This document shows positions 1 through 11,812 of a stretch of DNA of 64,000 bases, piece by piece. The DNA is from Acinetobacter sp. NIPH 298 (GTDB lineage: Bacteria; Pseudomonadota; Gammaproteobacteria; Pseudomonadales; Moraxellaceae): assembly GCF_000369505.1 (NCBI RefSeq), contig NZ_KB850055.1, positions 310,001 through 374,000 on the forward strand. The letters are read 5' to 3'. The position numbers and the translations under genes were made by a program. The notes under the pieces are model-generated. The model saw only the letters and a program-made list of their open reading frames with translations, did not search any database and had not been told where the DNA came from. Position 1 is the stretch's first letter. Every line of letters starts with the position of its first letter.

Positions 1-676
1 GATTAGTGGCTACTAAAATTTTGTCAATTATACTTAGGGATAAAAAATGACGTTGCTACAGTCAATTAGTCATTCAGTATCAAAGGAAAAACTGAGTAAA
101 ATCACAGCACCGGTCGAGTATAATATGTCAAATCATGTTTCAGGTGCATAAAAAAAATGAAGCATCAGTACAATTGTAAGTAAATTTTTATTTCGGCAAT
201 ATTTTGGTGCTTATAAAATAAAGACTTAGAATAATTCAAAATCCTATATACCTCGTGGCTTAGAGCTGAATAGTCATTGAAAAAATACTGGAAATGTGTA
301 TTCATTTTGGAATAATTGATTCATTGTGGTGCGCTTGTTTGTATAAAAAAAACTCACTTCTTTTTTGTATGAGATCGCAAGGAATAGATTATTGATTATT
401 CATATTTAATATATAAATGGGGGGTATTATTTTTGACAATATTTATAACGGTGTGATTTGCACTGAATTTACGCTAAAAACGTGTATTTTTTATGAAATA
501 AACAAGAAAAAATCAATGGAAGTGAAAAATATTTATAAATAATCCCTTGTTATTTTTATCTTTAAAAAACATGTGGATATCTTATTTTTATTTGGTGGTT
601 TATCATTGTTATTGTCGCTCCACTCGTGAATGATTCTTATTTAATGGGTTTTTAGACTAAAGCGAAATCTGATTGT

Positions 677-705
677 TTGTATTTTGATATTTCACGTCTT
701 ATAAT
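677..705 (+). promoter_or_regulatory. Probable sigma70 promoter of sdhCDAB
   Basis: A -35-like TTGTAT (677-682) is followed after exactly 17 bp by a perfect TATAAT -10 (700-705). Transcription would start near 712, giving a 5' untranslated region of about 100 nt before sdhC. The -35 retains only the conserved TTG, so activation by a regulator is possible. This is inference from the sequence; no start site is known here. Confidence 0.5.
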
Positions 706-782
706 TCGGTGTCGTTATATATAGGTTAGGCATGTGCTGTTCTTGCCTGACAATGCCAGCTTTCCTTTGAATTAATTCAAAC

Positions 783-800
783 AAACTCCAGTTGGAGTTT
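783..800. promoter_or_regulatory. 18-bp perfect palindrome before sdhC
   Basis: AAACTCCA-GT-TGGAGTTT is perfectly self-complementary and ends 11 bp before the first possible sdhC start. With only two central bases it is a poor RNA hairpin, so a protein-binding DNA site or an accidental palindrome are the options. It lies downstream of the likely transcription start. Confidence 0.4.
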
Positions 801-811
801 CTACCTACAGG

Positions 812-1213
812 ATGCCCGCTGTGAAAAGCAACAGACCTGTCAATTTGTCCATGGGTCAAGTGTTAGCGGTAAATTTACGCTCACCCGTGGCTATTGCATC
901 AATTCTACACCGTCTATCAGGTGTAATCGTTTTCTTACTCGTCGCAGTTCTTTTATGGATTTTGGATAAATCTTTATCTTCGCCAGAAGGATTTGACTAC
1001 GTTAAAAATGTCGTTTTCGGAAATATCTGTGTACGTTTTATCGTATGGGTATTTGTAGCCGGCCTAATTTTCCACTTCATCGCAGGGATCAAGCATTTGC
1101 TTGCTGATGTCGGTTTTGCTGAAGAGTTACAAAGTGGTCGTATTGCAGCTACAGTTTCATTAATCTTGTCTGCGGTTTGTATTGTCGCAGCCTTCGTATG
1201 GATTATGTTCTGA
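812..1213 (+). CDS. sdhC: Succinate dehydrogenase cytochrome b556 subunit SdhC
   Basis: Membrane anchor subunit of succinate dehydrogenase (complex II); with SdhD it binds heme b and ubiquinone in the inner membrane. The 133-residue product shows three hydrophobic segments (about 29-50, 70-92 and 108-131), the SPVAIASILHRLSG signature near the start and a FHFIAGIKHLL motif in which His88 corresponds to the usual heme ligand. First gene of sdhCDAB; its TGA overlaps the sdhD ATG by one base. The start is uncertain: the AGG at 809-811 touches this ATG, so it cannot serve it well, whereas a GTG at 821 has AGGA at a good spacing and would give a 130-residue protein. Confidence 0.95.
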   Translation: MPAVKSNRPVNLSMGQVLAVNLRSPVAIASILHRLSGVIVFLLVAVLLWILDKSLSSPEGFDYVKNVVFGNICVRFIVWVFVAGLIFHFIAGIKHLLADVGFAEELQSGRIAATVSLILSAVCIVAAFVWIMF

Positions 1214-1578
1214 TGAAAAGTGCTACAGGTTTAACAGGTTCAGGTTCTCGCGATTGGTACATCCAGCGTGTTAGTGCTGTGGTGTTGGCTGCTTATACTG
1301 TTGTTATATTCGGTTGGATCCTTTGCAATAGCGGATTCGGTTATGAACAGTGGGCTGGCTTTATGTTGACTTTGCCAATGAAGATTTTTTCTTTATTAGC
1401 AGTGTTATCACTGGTTGCACACGCTTGGATTGGTATGTGGCAAGTCTTTACTGATTATGTAACGACTCGTCAAATGGGTCCTTCGGCTTCAGGTTTACGC
1501 CTTGTGCTCACTACTGCTGTGATTATTTCAGTATTCGTGTACGCAATCTGGGGTATCCAGATTTTCTGGGCAAATTGA
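1213..1578 (+). CDS. sdhD: Succinate dehydrogenase membrane anchor SdhD
   Basis: Second hydrophobic anchor of complex II, pairing with SdhC to hold the quinone site and heme. The 121-residue product begins MKSATGLTGSGSRDWYIQRV and has three membrane segments; the DWYIQRVSAVVLAAYT region and the HAWIGMWQVFTDYV motif are typical of SdhD, the latter His being the probable second heme ligand. I chose the ATG at 1213, which overlaps the sdhC stop (TGATG, translational coupling). An upstream in-frame ATG at 1177 lies inside sdhC and is unlikely. Confidence 0.94.
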   Translation: MKSATGLTGSGSRDWYIQRVSAVVLAAYTVVIFGWILCNSGFGYEQWAGFMLTLPMKIFSLLAVLSLVAHAWIGMWQVFTDYVTTRQMGPSASGLRLVLTTAVIISVFVYAIWGIQIFWAN

Positions 1579-1590
1579 TAGGAAGAGATC

Positions 1591-3483
1591 ATGGCAACTA
1601 CCCCTAAAGAAAATTATTCAAACATCCAAACCCTATCATTTGACGCAGTTATCGTCGGTGGTGGTGGTTCTGGTATGCGTGCTGCTTACCAACTTGCTCA
1701 AGCGGGTTTAAAAGTTGCGGTATTGACCAAAGTATTCCCAACACGTTCGCATACGGTTGCTGCTCAAGGTGGTATTGGTGCGTCGCTAGGTAACATGCAG
1801 GAAGATAACTGGCACTATCACTTTTATGACACGGTTAAAGGTTCTGACTGGTTGGGTGATCAGGACGCAATCGAGTTTATGACGCGTGAAGCACCGAAAG
1901 TTGTTTATGAGCTTGAACACTTAGGTATGCCTTTTGACCGTAATGAAGATGGTACGATCTACCAGCGTCCATTTGGTGGTCACTCTGCAAATTACGGTGA
2001 AAAAGCTGTTCCACGTGCTTGTGCTGCTGCTGACCGTACTGGTCATGCATTGCTTCATACTTTGTATCAAAGCAACGTGAAAATGGGGACTCAGTTTTAC
2101 GTTGAATGGATTGCATTAGATTTAATCCGTAACGAAGCAGGCGACGTACTTGGTGTGACAGCGATTGACCAAGAAACAGGTAATATTGCTGTGTTCCAAG
2201 CCAAAGCAACATTATTTGCTACTGGTGGTGCAGGTCGTGTTTATCGCGCATCTACCAATGCTTATATCAATACTGGTGACGGTCTTGGTATGGCGGCGCG
2301 TGCAGGTATTCCATTACAAGATATGGAATTCTGGCAGTTCCACCCAACAGGTGTTGCGGGCGCGGGCGTATTGTTGACTGAAGGTTGTCGTGGTGAAGGT
2401 GGTATCCTTCGTAACAAAGACGGCGAACCATTTATGGAACGTTATGCTCCGACTTTAAAAGATTTGGCACCACGTGACTTCGTATCACGTTCTATGGACC
2501 AAGAAATTAAAGAAGGTCGTGGCTGTGGTCCTAAAGCGGATTATATCTTATTGGATATGACGCATTTGGGTGCTGAGACGATTATGAAGCGTCTACCATC
2601 TGTATTTGAGATTGGTAAGAAGTTTGCAAACGTTGACTGTACCAAAGAGCCAATTCCTGTTGTACCAACAATCCATTATCAAATGGGTGGTATTCCTACC
2701 AATATTCATGGTCAAGTGGTTGTACCGCATGGCGTGGAAGAAGGTGAGTTTTCTGCACATTATGATAAAGATTCGAAAGAATATACCTATAAAGGTACGC
2801 GTGATTATGTAAAACCTGTTAAAGGCTTTTACGCAATTGGCGAATGTTCTTGTGTGTCTGTACATGGTGCAAACCGTTTAGGTACGAACTCATTGCTTGA
2901 TCTTGTTGTGTTTGGTAAAGCAGCGGGTGAACATATCATTGACTATGTGACTAAACATCATGGCGATGACTATGCTCCACTTCCAACAGATGTATTGGAA
3001 AATACATTGGCGCGTGTGCGTAAATTGGATGAATCTGCTACGGGTGAAAATGCACAAGAAGTTGCAGATGTTATTCGTGACATCGTACAAGACCATGCTG
3101 GTGTATTCCGTACTCAAGCGTTGCTTGACAAAGGCGTGAAAGAAATTCTTGCGATTGAATCACGTGTGCGTAACATTCATTTAAAAGACAAATCTAAAGT
3201 ATTTAACACAGCGCGTGTTGAAGCATTAGAAGTTGAAAATTTATATGAAGTTGCAAAAGCAACCTTGATTTCTGCTGCTGCTCGTAAAGAGTGTCGTGGT
3301 GCGCATACCGTTGTTGATTATGAATTAGCACCTGATCACCCGACTTATTCTTATGGTCGTCGTGATGATGAGTGGATGAAACATACGTTATGGTATTCAG
3401 TAGACAATCGTCTTGAATATAAGCCAGTACGTTTCAAGCCATTGACGGTTGAAGCAATTGAACCTAAGCCACGTACATTCTAA
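1591..3483 (+). CDS. sdhA: Succinate dehydrogenase flavoprotein subunit SdhA
   Basis: Catalytic subunit that oxidises succinate to fumarate and passes electrons to covalently bound FAD; cytoplasmic face of the inner membrane. The 630-residue length fits the family. The dinucleotide motif GGGGSG is at 23-28 and the FAD-linking histidine is His54 in [11 protein letters not shown]. The substrate-site segments (HPTG, RGEGG, and a C-terminal RxxxSxxxxxR-like region) are present and intact. It follows sdhD by 12 bp with a GGAAGAG ribosome site and precedes sdhB by 14 bp, so it sits mid-operon. Confidence 0.98.
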   Translation: MATTPKENYSNIQTLSFDAVIVGGGGSGMRAAYQLAQAGLKVAVLTKVFPTRSHTVAAQGGIGASLGNMQEDNWHYHFYDTVKGSDWLGDQDAIEFMTREAPKVVYELEHLGMPFDRNEDGTIYQRPFGGHSANYGEKAVPRACAAADRTGHALLHTLYQSNVKMGTQFYVEWIALDLIRNEAGDVLGVTAIDQETGNIAVFQAKATLFATGGAGRVYRASTNAYINTGDGLGMAARAGIPLQDMEFWQFHPTGVAGAGVLLTEGCRGEGGILRNKDGEPFMERYAPTLKDLAPRDFVSRSMDQEIKEGRGCGPKADYILLDMTHLGAETIMKRLPSVFEIGKKFANVDCTKEPIPVVPTIHYQMGGIPTNIHGQVVVPHGVEEGEFSAHYDKDSKEYTYKGTRDYVKPVKGFYAIGECSCVSVHGANRLGTNSLLDLVVFGKAAGEHIIDYVTKHHGDDYAPLPTDVLENTLARVRKLDESATGENAQEVADVIRDIVQDHAGVFRTQALLDKGVKEILAIESRVRNIHLKDKSKVFNTARVEALEVENLYEVAKATLISAAARKECRGAHTVVDYELAPDHPTYSYGRRDDEWMKHTLWYSVDNRLEYKPVRFKPLTVEAIEPKPRTF

Positions 3484-3497
3484 TTGGGAGAACAAAG

Positions 3498-4208
3498 ATG
3501 AGTAGAGGCACTCGTACATTCGAAATCTACCGCTATGATCCTGATAAGGATAAAGCGCCGTACATGCAAACTTATAAACTTGAGTTAACCGATAAGCACC
3601 GTATGTTGCTTGATGCGTTACTTGCGTTGAAAGTGCAGGATGAGACATTAACATTCCGCCGTTCATGCCGTGAAGGTATTTGTGGTTCGGATGGTGTGAA
3701 CATCAATGGTAAAAATGGTTTGGCTTGTTTGTGGAACCTGAACGACTTACCAGAGAAGATTGTGATTCGTCCTTTACCTGGTTTGCCAGTCGTAAAAGAC
3801 TTGGTCGTAGATATGAACCAGTTCTATGACCAATATAACAAGATTCACCCATTCTTGATCAATGATCAACCTGCGCCAGCTAAAGAGCGTTTACAGTCTC
3901 AGTCAGAGCGTGAACATTTAGATGGTTTGTATGAATGTATTCTTTGTGCATGTTGTTCAACAGCATGCCCATCATTCTGGTGGAACCCTGACAAGTTCCT
4001 TGGACCATCAGCTTTGTTAAATGCATATCGTTTTATCATTGACTCTCGTGATACAGCGACACAAGAACGTTTGGCTCGTTTAGATGATCCATTCAGCTTG
4101 TTCCGTTGTAAGGGCATCATGAACTGTGTATCGGTATGTCCTAAAGGGCTAAACCCGACGAAGGCAATTGGTCACATTCGTAATATGTTGTTAGATCAAG
4201 CGGGTTAA
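3498..4208 (+). CDS. sdhB: Succinate dehydrogenase iron-sulfur subunit SdhB
   Basis: Carries electrons from SdhA flavin to quinone through three iron-sulfur clusters. The N-terminal ferredoxin-like domain has Cys57, Cys62, Asp65 and Cys77 for the 2Fe-2S cluster; Asp at the third position is also found in E. coli SdhB. The C-terminal domain has [12 protein letters not shown] and [14 protein letters not shown] for the 4Fe-4S and 3Fe-4S clusters. At 236 residues it is of normal length. It has a GGGAG ribosome site and is the last gene before a strong terminator, so sdhCDAB is probably one transcript. Confidence 0.98.
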   Translation: MSRGTRTFEIYRYDPDKDKAPYMQTYKLELTDKHRMLLDALLALKVQDETLTFRRSCREGICGSDGVNINGKNGLACLWNLNDLPEKIVIRPLPGLPVVKDLVVDMNQFYDQYNKIHPFLINDQPAPAKERLQSQSEREHLDGLYECILCACCSTACPSFWWNPDKFLGPSALLNAYRFIIDSRDTATQERLARLDDPFSLFRCKGIMNCVSVCPKGLNPTKAIGHIRNMLLDQAG

Positions 4209-4224
4209 TTTCGCTTTCTAACGC

Positions 4225-4259
4225 AAAAACGGAAGTTTCGAAAGGAGCTTCCGTTTTTT
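4225..4259 (+). terminator. Intrinsic terminator after sdhB
   Basis: The stem AAAAACGGAAG (4225-4235) pairs perfectly with CTTCCGTTTTT (4248-4258), with a run of T included in and following the right arm. It begins 17 bp after the sdhB stop and should separate sdh from suc transcription. Confidence 0.85.
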
Positions 4260-4933
4260 GTTTATTGAGGTTTTGCTTCTAAAAATTGTAGGTGAATAAG
4301 TCCCTGAATGTGTTAATTAGATATATAAGTCATATTGTTAAGCTTAATAATAAAAATGGATATGTGGTGATGTGGCTTATTTTTAAACACTGTGCGTGAT
4401 GTTTGTGCAAGAATTGTAGCGTTTGTTAAACTTTGGTCGATAAAAGCGCAACTTTTATAAAAAGGGCGGTATATTAGAGCATAATTTGATGTATGTATTT
4501 CGCTGCTTTATGGATGGTATGTGTCAAAAAAATCAATCCCCGCTTGATAACATGTTAGCATTTCTGCCACAGCTAAAAGCAAAAAATAAGTTTATTCTTA
4601 GAGGTGTCTTCGGCTGATATCTCAAGCTTTTATTTTGGCTTTTTTTACTGGGGAAGTCATTTTAGAAAAGTTAAAGTTTGATTTAATTTTTCTAAAATGA
4701 TTTGCAAAAAATTGCTCGATTTCATCGAGTATAAGAATGAGTTATGTGCTTTGAATTGAAAGTGCATAGCTCATTTATTACATCAAAGGAAATATTCCGG
4801 ATGTGTAGTAATGATGTCTCAAGGTCGTAAGATCTTGGGCTGTAGTGTCTTGTTACCAATTTGACATTATGAATCATGGGTGCGCTTAAAAGGCAACCCG
4901 TAATATTTTTTGCAATAGGAAATGGGTCCAAAA
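4260..4933 (+). other. Long sdhB-sucA intergenic region
   Basis: About 670 bp without a plausible gene. The first 400 bp are AT-rich with no recognisable element beyond the terminator before it. The last 280 bp contain a succession of stem-loops (4657-4835, listed separately) leading to sucA. No promoter could be placed with confidence. Confidence 0.6.
4657..4835 (+). ncRNA. Structured leader RNA candidate upstream of sucA
   Basis: Five stem-loops follow one another: (1) 4657-4675 with 4682-4700, 19 bp including one G-U pair, loop of six; (2) CTCGAT/ATCGAG at 4713-4727; (3) 4736-4752 with 4759-4775, 17 bp with three G-U pairs and a six-base loop; (4) ACATC/GATGT enclosing GGAA/TTCC at about 4780-4804; (5) AAGGTC-GTAA-GATCTT at about 4820-4835 with a GNRA-type loop. 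The third pairs as RNA but not perfectly as DNA, which suggests selection on RNA. Rfam describes a sucA-II motif upstream of sucA in Pseudomonadales; I cannot test whether this is it. Confidence 0.5.
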
Positions 4934-7774
4934 ATGCAAGAAGTTGCTGACGCGCTGCGTCTTGACACTGAACTTTCTGCTGATAGTGCAGCGTATATTG
5001 AAGATCTTTACGAGCTGTACCTATCATCTCCAACCTTAGTCTCTGAGGATTGGCGTGAATATTTTGATAAATATCCTAAAGGTGATCAGCCACACGGTAA
5101 TGTGCGTGAACAGTTCCTTTTATTAGGACGTAATGCCAATCGTGTGCAACCTATGGTACAAAGTACTGTTAGTACAGAGCACGAGCGTCGTCAAATTGGT
5201 GTTTTACAACTCATCGCTGCGTACCGTAACCGTGGTCATCAAAAAGCTAAACTTGATCCATTAGGTCTTGCGAAACGCGAAGAAGTTCCTGACCTTGATT
5301 TATCTGAACATAATTTAACTAAATCTGATCTAGATACTGTATTTAATACAGGCAATCTTGCAATTGGAAAAGCAGAAGCAACATTGTCAGAAATGATTGA
5401 GGCAATGGAAGCAACTTACTGCGGTTCAATTGGTGCAGAGTATATGCATATTGTTGACACCAAAGAAAAACGTTGGATTCAACAACGTTTGGAAAGTGTT
5501 CGCGGTAAATTCCAGTTAAATGCAGAGCAGAAAAAAGCTGTACTTGAGCGCTTAACGGCAGCTGAAGGCTTGGAAAAATACCTTGGCAACAAATTCGTTG
5601 GCGCAAAGCGTTTTGGTGTGGAAGGCGGTGAGTCTTTTATTCCAATGGTCAACGAGCTGATTCAACGTGCTGGCGCAGTGGGTTGTAAAGAAGTTGTGAT
5701 TGGTATGCCACACCGTGGTCGTCTCAACTTGCTTGTCAATATTATGGGTAAAAACCCAGCTGACCTTTTTGGTGAGTTTGAAGGTAAAAGCATTCATAAG
5801 AAAGGCTCTGGTGATGTGAAGTATCATCAAGGTTTCTCATCTAATGTTATGACCCCAGGTGGCGAAGTTCACCTAGCTTTAGCATTTAACCCATCCCATT
5901 TAGAAATCGTTGGTCCAGTGGTTGAAGGATCTGTACGTGCACGTCAAGTTCGTCGTAAAGATATCGGCGGTGATGACGTACTTCCATTGATTGTTCACGG
6001 TGATGCTGCATTTGCAGGTCAAGGTGTGAACATGGAAACCTTCCAAATGTCACAAACGCGTGGCTATACGGTTGGTGGTACGGTTCATATCGTGGTCAAT
6101 AACCAAGTCGGTTTTACCACTTCAGATCCACGCGACACACGCTCTACAGAATACTGTACCGATGTAGCAAAAATGATTCAGGCACCTATTTTCCATGTTA
6201 ATGGTGATGATCCTGAAGCCGTTATTTTTGCGACGCAAATTGCACATGATTTCCGTCATGAATTCCGTAAAGACGTGATTCTGGACTTATTCTGCTACCG
6301 TCGTCGTGGTCATAACGAAGCGGATGAGCCATCTGGTACTCAACCATTGATGTATCAAGTCATCAATAAAAAAGCGACAACTCGTACTTTATACGCAGAT
6401 CAATTGGTACAAGAGAAAGTGCTTGATCGTTCGACTGCTGATCAAATGGTAGAGGATTATCGCGCTGATTTAGAGGCTGGTAATCACGTTGCCAATGCTT
6501 TAGTTCGTGAACCAAATAAACATATGTTTGTCGATTGGACACCGTATCTAGGTCACGAATATACAGATGTTTGGGATACAACTTTTAATATCGATCGTTT
6601 GAAAGAACTTGGTAAAAAGATGAATACATTACCAGAAGGTTTTGTGTTGCAACGCCAAGTGCAAAAAGTGATTGATGACCGTGTGAAAATGCAAGCTGGT
6701 GAAATGCCACTTAACTGGGGTGCTGCTGAAACTTTAGCTTACGCAACACTTTTGGATGACGGTTTCCTTGTGCGTATTACGGGTGAAGACGTAGGTCGTG
6801 GAACGTTCTCTCATCGTCATGCAAAATTACACAACCAAGTTGATGGTTCTGTATATATTCCTCTTTGTCACATCAAAGAAAATCAGCCTCGTACAGCGGT
6901 ATATGATTCTTTATTGTCTGAAGAAGCTGTACTTGCATTTGAATATGGTTATTCAACCACTTTGCCAAAGAGTTTGATCGTTTGGGAAGCACAATTTGGT
7001 GATTTCGTTAACTGTGCACAAGTGGTGATTGACCAATTTATCGCTTCGGGTGAGACCAAATGGGAACGTGTATGCGGTCTTACCATGTTGTTACCTCATG
7101 GTTATGAAGGTCAAGGCCCTGAGCATTCATCTGCACGTTTAGAGCGTTTCTTACAGCTATGTGCTGAAGAAAATATGCAGGTGATGACACCAACGACTCC
7201 AGCGCAAATCTTCCATGCGTTACGTCGTCAAGCGGTTCGTCCTATTCGTAAGCCTTTGATCGTGATGTCACCGAAATCTTTATTACGTCACAAACTTGCG
7301 ACTTCAACTTTAGATGAATTAGCAAATGGTGCATTCCAAACTGTGATCGATGAAGTAGATCAAATCAACAAAGCTGAAGTGACTCGCTTAGTGCTTTGTG
7401 GTGGTAAGGTTTATTACGATTTACTCGAAAAACGTCGTGAGCTTGGTTTAAACAATACTGCGATCGTTCGTATTGAACAATTGTATCCTTACCCAGAGCA
7501 GCGCTTAGCTGAAGTCATGGCTACATATCCAAACATTGAAGATCTTGTTTGGGCACAAGAAGAACCGAAGAACCAAGGCGCTTGGTTGTTCATCGTTCCT
7601 CGTTTATATGAAGACATGCTTAAATCTGGTAAACAAATTCGTATTAGCTATGCTGGTCGTGAAGCATCTGCCGCACCTGCCTGTGGCTCACCGTACTTGC
7701 ATGCAAAACAACAAGCTCAGCTCGTCAATGACGCACTTGCAATTGAAGCTGAACAATCAGGAGATTCTCAATAA
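4934..7774 (+). CDS. sucA: 2-oxoglutarate dehydrogenase E1 component SucA
   Basis: Thiamine-diphosphate-dependent decarboxylase that converts 2-oxoglutarate and transfers the succinyl group to the E2 lipoyl arm. Family motifs are intact: [11 protein letters not shown] near residue 256, GDAAFAGQG near 356 in the cofactor-binding region, and a C-terminal transketolase-like half ending with [11 protein letters not shown] chose the ATG at 4934 (946 residues, [11 protein letters not shown]); AGGAA at 4917-4921 is 12 bases upstream. An ATG at 4922 in the same frame touches that ribosome site and would add four residues. The stop TAA overlaps the sucB ATG. Confidence 0.97.
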   Translation: MQEVADALRLDTELSADSAAYIEDLYELYLSSPTLVSEDWREYFDKYPKGDQPHGNVREQFLLLGRNANRVQPMVQSTVSTEHERRQIGVLQLIAAYRNRGHQKAKLDPLGLAKREEVPDLDLSEHNLTKSDLDTVFNTGNLAIGKAEATLSEMIEAMEATYCGSIGAEYMHIVDTKEKRWIQQRLESVRGKFQLNAEQKKAVLERLTAAEGLEKYLGNKFVGAKRFGVEGGESFIPMVNELIQRAGAVGCKEVVIGMPHRGRLNLLVNIMGKNPADLFGEFEGKSIHKKGSGDVKYHQGFSSNVMTPGGEVHLALAFNPSHLEIVGPVVEGSVRARQVRRKDIGGDDVLPLIVHGDAAFAGQGVNMETFQMSQTRGYTVGGTVHIVVNNQVGFTTSDPRDTRSTEYCTDVAKMIQAPIFHVNGDDPEAVIFATQIAHDFRHEFRKDVILDLFCYRRRGHNEADEPSGTQPLMYQVINKKATTRTLYADQLVQEKVLDRSTADQMVEDYRADLEAGNHVANALVREPNKHMFVDWTPYLGHEYTDVWDTTFNIDRLKELGKKMNTLPEGFVLQRQVQKVIDDRVKMQAGEMPLNWGAAETLAYATLLDDGFLVRITGEDVGRGTFSHRHAKLHNQVDGSVYIPLCHIKENQPRTAVYDSLLSEEAVLAFEYGYSTTLPKSLIVWEAQFGDFVNCAQVVIDQFIASGETKWERVCGLTMLLPHGYEGQGPEHSSARLERFLQLCAEENMQVMTPTTPAQIFHALRRQAVRPIRKPLIVMSPKSLLRHKLATSTLDELANGAFQTVIDEVDQINKAEVTRLVLCGGKVYYDLLEKRRELGLNNTAIVRIEQLYPYPEQRLAEVMATYPNIEDLVWAQEEPKNQGAWLFIVPRLYEDMLKSGKQIRISYAGREASAAPACGSPYLHAKQQAQLVNDALAIEAEQSGDSQ

Positions 7775-8967
7775 TGGCAACCGAAATTAAAGCACCGGTA
7801 TTCCCAGAGTCAGTTGCTGACGGTACGATCGCAACTTGGCACAAGAAAGTAGGTGAACCTGTATCACGTGATGAAGTGATCTGTGACATTGAAACCGATA
7901 AAGTTGTTTTAGAAGTGGTTGCTCCAGCTGACGGTAGTTTGGTTGCAATCATCAAAGACGAAGGCGAAACTGTGCTTTCTGATGAAGTCATTGCACAGTT
8001 TGAAGCTGGTGCTGTTTCTGCGGCGGCTCCTGAAGCTGCTGCACCAGCGGCTGAAGCTCCTGCTGCATCTGCGCCAGCGGCTGCATCAACTCAAGCAGTT
8101 GATCAAAACCAAGCGCCTGCGGTTCGTAAAGCATTATCTGAAACAGGTATCAATGCTGCTGATGTACAAGGTACAGGCCGTGGTGGTCGCATCACTAAAG
8201 AAGATGTTGCTGGTCATCAAGCTAAACCTGCTGCATCAGTTCAACCATTAAGCGTTGCTGTAGGCGAGCGTATCGAAAAACGTGTTCCAATGACGCGTTT
8301 ACGTAAGCGTGTTGCTGAGCGTTTATTGGCTGCGACACAACAAACTGCAATGTTAACGACATTCAACGAAGTTAACATGAAGCCAATCATGGAAATGCGT
8401 AAGCAATATAAAGATGCTTTCGAAAAACGTCATGGTGCTCGTTTAGGCTTTATGTCTTTCTTTGTTAAAGCGGCGACTGAAGCACTAAAACGCTACCCAG
8501 CAGTGAATGGTTCTATTGATGGTGATGATATCGTTTATCACGGTTTCTATGACATCGGTGTTGCTGTATCGAGTGAACGTGGCTTAGTTGTTCCTGTACT
8601 TCGTGATACTGACCGTATGAACTATGCAGAAGTTGAAAACGGTATCCGTGACTACGCTTATAAAGCACGTGACGGTAAATTAGGTATCGAAGACATGACT
8701 GGTGGTACGTTCACGATCACCAATGGTGGTACTTTCGGTTCATTGCTTTCAACGCCGATTTTGAATACGCCGCAAACAGCTATTTTGGGTATGCATAAGA
8801 TCCAAGAGCGTCCAATGGCGGTAAATGGTCAAGTTGAAATCTTACCAATGATGTATTTAGCACTTTCTTATGACCACCGTTTAATCGACGGTAAAGAAGC
8901 TGTAGGTTTCTTGGTAACAATCAAAGAGTTGTTAGAAGAGCCAGCTAAACTCATTCTCGATCTTTAA
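7774..8967 (+). CDS. sucB: Dihydrolipoyllysine succinyltransferase E2 (SucB)
   Basis: Core of the 2-oxoglutarate dehydrogenase complex; moves the succinyl group from the lipoyl arm to CoA. Domains in order: lipoyl domain (1-75) with the lipoyl lysine at 43 in ETDKVV, an Ala/Pro-rich flexible linker (about 82-110), a small E3-binding domain (about 111-147), and the trimeric catalytic domain with the HxxxD motif SYDHRLIDG (His368, Asp372). Its ATG overlaps the sucA stop, so the two are translationally coupled. Normal length at 397 residues. Confidence 0.98.
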   Translation: MATEIKAPVFPESVADGTIATWHKKVGEPVSRDEVICDIETDKVVLEVVAPADGSLVAIIKDEGETVLSDEVIAQFEAGAVSAAAPEAAAPAAEAPAASAPAAASTQAVDQNQAPAVRKALSETGINAADVQGTGRGGRITKEDVAGHQAKPAASVQPLSVAVGERIEKRVPMTRLRKRVAERLLAATQQTAMLTTFNEVNMKPIMEMRKQYKDAFEKRHGARLGFMSFFVKAATEALKRYPAVNGSIDGDDIVYHGFYDIGVAVSSERGLVVPVLRDTDRMNYAEVENGIRDYAYKARDGKLGIEDMTGGTFTITNGGTFGSLLSTPILNTPQTAILGMHKIQERPMAVNGQVEILPMMYLALSYDHRLIDGKEAVGFLVTIKELLEEPAKLILDL

Positions 8968-8980
8968 TACATTAATTATA

Positions 8981-9049
8981 AATCTCCTCTAACCCCTCTT
9001 TACTAAAGAGGGGAAGTCTCCCTTTGAAAAAGGGGGATTTAGGGGGATT
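8981..9049. repeat. REP/MITE-like intergenic palindromic repeat between sucB and lpd
   Basis: The 69-bp element contains a perfect 10-bp inverted repeat CCCCTCTTTA (8993-9002)/TAAAGAGGGG (9004-9013), a second TCCCTTT/AAAGGGGGA dyad (9019-9037), and outer arms AATCTCCTCTAACCCC and GGGGATTTAGGGGGATT that are imperfect complements. The arrangement resembles extragenic palindromic repeats I recall from Acinetobacter genomes. A short relative, AACCCCTC-TAAA-GAGGGGTT, occurs at 24587-24606. Here it sits inside the sucAB-lpd operon and ends just before the lpd ribosome site. Confidence 0.65.
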
Positions 9050-9051
9050 AA

Positions 9052-10497
<1,446 letters not shown>

Positions 10498-10500
10498 ATT

Positions 10501-10527
10501 AAAAGTGTGGTTCGCCACACTTTTTTT
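10501..10527 (+). terminator. Intrinsic terminator after lpd
   Basis: AAAAGTGTGG-TTCG-CCACACTTTT is a perfect 10-bp stem with a stable TTCG loop followed by more T. It starts four bases after the lpd stop, so sucCD probably depends on its own promoter or on readthrough. Confidence 0.9.
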
Positions 10528-10534
10528 GAATGAT

Positions 10535-10603
10535 GATGATCGCTTTTATACGGTGATCATTTACTCAATATGTAGCAGTCTAGTTTTAAGTACATCTAGG
10601 CTG
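10535..10603 (+). promoter_or_regulatory. Two stem-loops in the sucC leader
   Basis: ATGATC (10536-10541) pairs with GATCAT (10555-10560), and CAGTCTAG (10576-10583) pairs with CTAGGCTG (10596-10603) with one G-U pair. They fill the 106-bp gap between the lpd terminator and sucC. Rfam lists a sucC motif upstream of sucC in Pseudomonas relatives; whether this matches is untested. No clear -35/-10 pair could be assigned. Confidence 0.35.
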
Positions 10604-10633
10604 TATCACACAAACAACATAGTAGGTAACTAA

Positions 10634-11800
10634 ATGAACTTACATGAGTATCAAGCTAAAGCGTTATTGAAAGAATATGGTATGCCAGTACAAGAAGGTA
10701 TCTTGGCAACCAATGCAGACGAAGCAGTTGCTGCATTTGAACAGCTTGGTGGTAAATTCGCAGTAATGAAAGCGCAAGTTCATGCTGGTGGCCGTGGTAA
10801 GGCTGGTGGTGTTAAAGTTGCAAAATCAAAAGAAGATGTTATCGAATTCGCTAACAACATCATTGGTACTCGTTTAGTAACGTATCAAACAGATGCAAAT
10901 GGTCAACCTGTTAACAGCATTATCATTGCTGAAGACGTTTACCCAGTTGAGCGTGAGCTTTATTTGGGCGCAGTTGTAGACCGTTCTAGCCGTCGTATTA
11001 CTTTCATGGCTTCTACCGAAGGTGGTGTAGAAATCGAGAAAGTTGCAGAAGAAACGCCTGAAAAAATTATCAAAGTTGAAGTTGATCCACTTGTTGGCTT
11101 ACAACCATTCCAAGCGCGTGAAGTTGCGTTTGCTTTAGGTTTGAAAGACAAGCAAATTAGCCAATTTGTAAAAATTATGGCTGCTGCTTATCAAGCATTT
11201 GTAGAAAATGACTTTGCATTATTCGAAATTAACCCACTTTCAGTTCGTGAAAATGGCGATATTTTATGTGTTGATGCGAAAGTAGGTATCGATTCTAACG
11301 CGCTTTACCGTTTACCTAAGGTTGCTGCTTTACGTGACAAATCTCAAGAGAATGAGCGTGAATTAAAAGCATCTGAATTTGATCTTAACTATGTTGCTTT
11401 AGAAGGTAACATCGGTTGTATGGTGAATGGTGCTGGTCTTGCAATGGCTACAATGGACATCATTAAACTTTATGGTGGTCAGCCTGCAAACTTCCTTGAC
11501 GTTGGCGGCGGCGCGACTAAAGAGCGCGTAATCGAAGCGTTCAAAATCATCCTTGCTGATACATCTGTACAAGGTGTTTTAATCAACATCTTCGGTGGTA
11601 TCGTACGTTGTGACATGATTGCTGAAGCGATTATTGCAGCGGTTCAAGAAGTAAACGTAACTGTTCCAGTTGTTGTTCGTTTAGAAGGTAACAACGCTGA
11701 ATTAGGTGCTAAATTACTTGATGAATCTGGTTTGAAATTAATTTCTGCGAACGGTTTATCTGATGCCGCAGAAAAAGTTGTAGCTGCAGTTAAAGCGTAA
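10634..11800 (+). CDS. sucC: Succinyl-CoA synthetase beta subunit SucC
   Basis: ADP-forming succinate-CoA ligase subunit that binds nucleotide and succinate and, with SucD, makes ATP from succinyl-CoA. The N-terminal ATP-grasp domain is clear ([16 protein letters not shown] start, [11 protein letters not shown] nucleotide loop, FEINPL metal-binding motif), and the C-terminal CoA-ligase domain contains [11 protein letters not shown] and GGGAT. Full length at 388 residues. It is followed 12 bp later by sucD; the pair is a separate unit from sucAB-lpd because of the terminator before it. Confidence 0.98.
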   Translation: MNLHEYQAKALLKEYGMPVQEGILATNADEAVAAFEQLGGKFAVMKAQVHAGGRGKAGGVKVAKSKEDVIEFANNIIGTRLVTYQTDANGQPVNSIIIAEDVYPVERELYLGAVVDRSSRRITFMASTEGGVEIEKVAEETPEKIIKVEVDPLVGLQPFQAREVAFALGLKDKQISQFVKIMAAAYQAFVENDFALFEINPLSVRENGDILCVDAKVGIDSNALYRLPKVAALRDKSQENERELKASEFDLNYVALEGNIGCMVNGAGLAMATMDIIKLYGGQPANFLDVGGGATKERVIEAFKIILADTSVQGVLINIFGGIVRCDMIAEAIIAAVQEVNVTVPVVVRLEGNNAELGAKLLDESGLKLISANGLSDAAEKVVAAVKA

Positions 11801-11812
11801 GGAGTATCAATC

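Larger units (their letters stand above)
1..811. other. Gene-free upstream region of the sdh operon
   Basis: No open frame of useful length is visible on either strand across this AT-rich stretch. It holds the likely sdhC promoter (677-705) and an 18-bp palindrome (783-800). A perfect TATAAT also occurs at 119-124 but no convincing -35 accompanies it. In Acinetobacter the citrate synthase gene gltA commonly lies divergently upstream of sdhC; no gltA start is visible here, so if present it lies beyond the left edge. Confidence 0.6.

Noticed and set aside
1877..3117. Minus-strand frames opposite sdhA
   Set aside because: Shadow frames of a highly conserved gene; no independent signals and low-complexity or Cys/His-rich translations.
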